Below, piece by piece: positions 6,029 to 6,246 of a stretch of DNA of 6,246 bases. The position numbers and the translations under genes were made by a program. The stretch's first letter is position 1. Every line of letters starts with the position of its first letter. The notes under the pieces are model-generated. The model had not been told where the DNA came from and did no database searches. It saw nothing but the letters and a program-made list of their open reading frames with translations. Location of the stretch: positions 1 to 6,246 of the forward strand of contig JASJYE010000159.1 in the NCBI GenBank assembly GCA_030123645.1, given 5' to 3'. This DNA comes from Candidatus Hydrogenedentota bacterium (lineage in GTDB: Bacteria; Hydrogenedentota; Hydrogenedentia; Hydrogenedentales; GCA-2746185).

Positions 6029-6086
6029 GACGAGTTTTCACGTATCAACGCGTTCGGATTGTGCCTTCCGACTTTCGTGTGAGGAA

Positions 6087-6117
6087 GCCGGCGGCAGGAG
6101 CGAATCCTGCCGCCGGC
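6087..6117. other. Perfect 13-bp hairpin between the two pilin genes
   Basis: GCCGGCGGCAGGA (6087-6099) and its exact complement (6105-6117) flank a 5-nt loop. The hairpin starts 32 bp past the stop of the upstream pilin gene and ends 72 bp before the start of the complete one. Neither strand has a T-run after it, so it is not a canonical terminator. A stem this stable in an intercistronic gap could act as a partial terminator, or protect or cut the mRNA, and so set unequal levels of the two pilins. That role is inference. Confidence 0.8.
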
Positions 6118-6149
6118 GTTGAAGCGTTACTGTTGATTAAGCGTACTGC

Positions 6150-6246
6150 TTATTGCACCGGCAGATCAGCAGGACCTGCCACGGCAGTCGAGTTAAAGGT
6201 GATCAGACCGCTTTCATCGGTGAAGAAGTAGCGGTTACCAGACGCG
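6150..6246 (-). CDS. C-terminal end of a second type IV pilin-like gene (cut by window edge)
   Basis: The last 31 codons are visible, ending in TAA at 6150-6152. They read ASGNRYFFTDESGLITFNST and then a Pro/Ala tail ending LPVQ. This aligns closely with residues 124-155 of the neighbouring pilin (ASGNRAFFADESGLITY, tail ending NAVQ). It is therefore a paralogue and the upstream member of a tandem pair in the same direction. The nucleotide sequences have diverged clearly despite the protein match, so the duplication is not recent. The N-terminus, with the expected GFTLIEL motif, lies beyond the right edge. Confidence 0.88.
   Translation of the reverse strand, partial: ASGNRYFFTDESGLITFNSTAVAGPADLPVQ

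Noticed and set aside
6015..6086. A sigma-54 promoter upstream of the complete pilin gene, as some pilA genes have
   Set aside because: A GGCAC is present on the minus strand, but there is no GC element at the required spacing for a -24/-12 promoter.

Overview
This window is chromosomal-looking DNA from a GC-rich bacterium, about 60% G+C by eye. It carries seven complete or near-complete protein genes, one gene cut by the right edge, and several strong hairpin structures. Nothing fixes the taxonomy. The plant/kinetoplastid-type phosphoglycerate mutase, the short QueF, the GFTLIEL-type pilins and the palindromic repeats would fit a little-cultivated lineage such as Hydrogenedentota, Planctomycetota or Acidobacteriota. 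That placement is a guess, not a reading.

Left block, minus strand (177-1980): a tight operon queE > queD > queF for making preQ1, the 7-deazaguanine precursor of queuosine in tRNA. QueE follows QueD in the pathway and QueF reduces preQ0 to preQ1. FolE, QueC and Tgt are not in the window. queE and queD abut with no gap, and queD and queF overlap by 11 bp. queD encodes a double-length protein of two QueD domains whose active-site features are divided between the halves. This is the most unusual gene here.

Middle block, plus strand (2085-5326), divergent from the que operon: a dolichyl-phosphate-mannose-synthase-like GT2 glycosyltransferase, a class I SAM methyltransferase 3 bp downstream, and 38 bp later a cofactor-independent phosphoglycerate mutase. 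The first two probably modify a lipid-linked or surface glycan. The mutase is a glycolytic housekeeping enzyme that may simply share their transcript.

Right block: a 220-bp convergent intergenic region holds an inverted pair of REP-like palindromes and a textbook intrinsic terminator serving the minus strand. Upstream of that terminator on the minus strand lie two tandem type IV pilin-like genes. One is complete (5547-6014). The other is visible only as its last 31 codons (6150-6246). A perfect 13-bp hairpin sits between them.

I did not find a clearly new multi-gene system. The points most worth checking are the two-domain QueD, the pilin pair with its intercistronic hairpin, and the REP-like pair.
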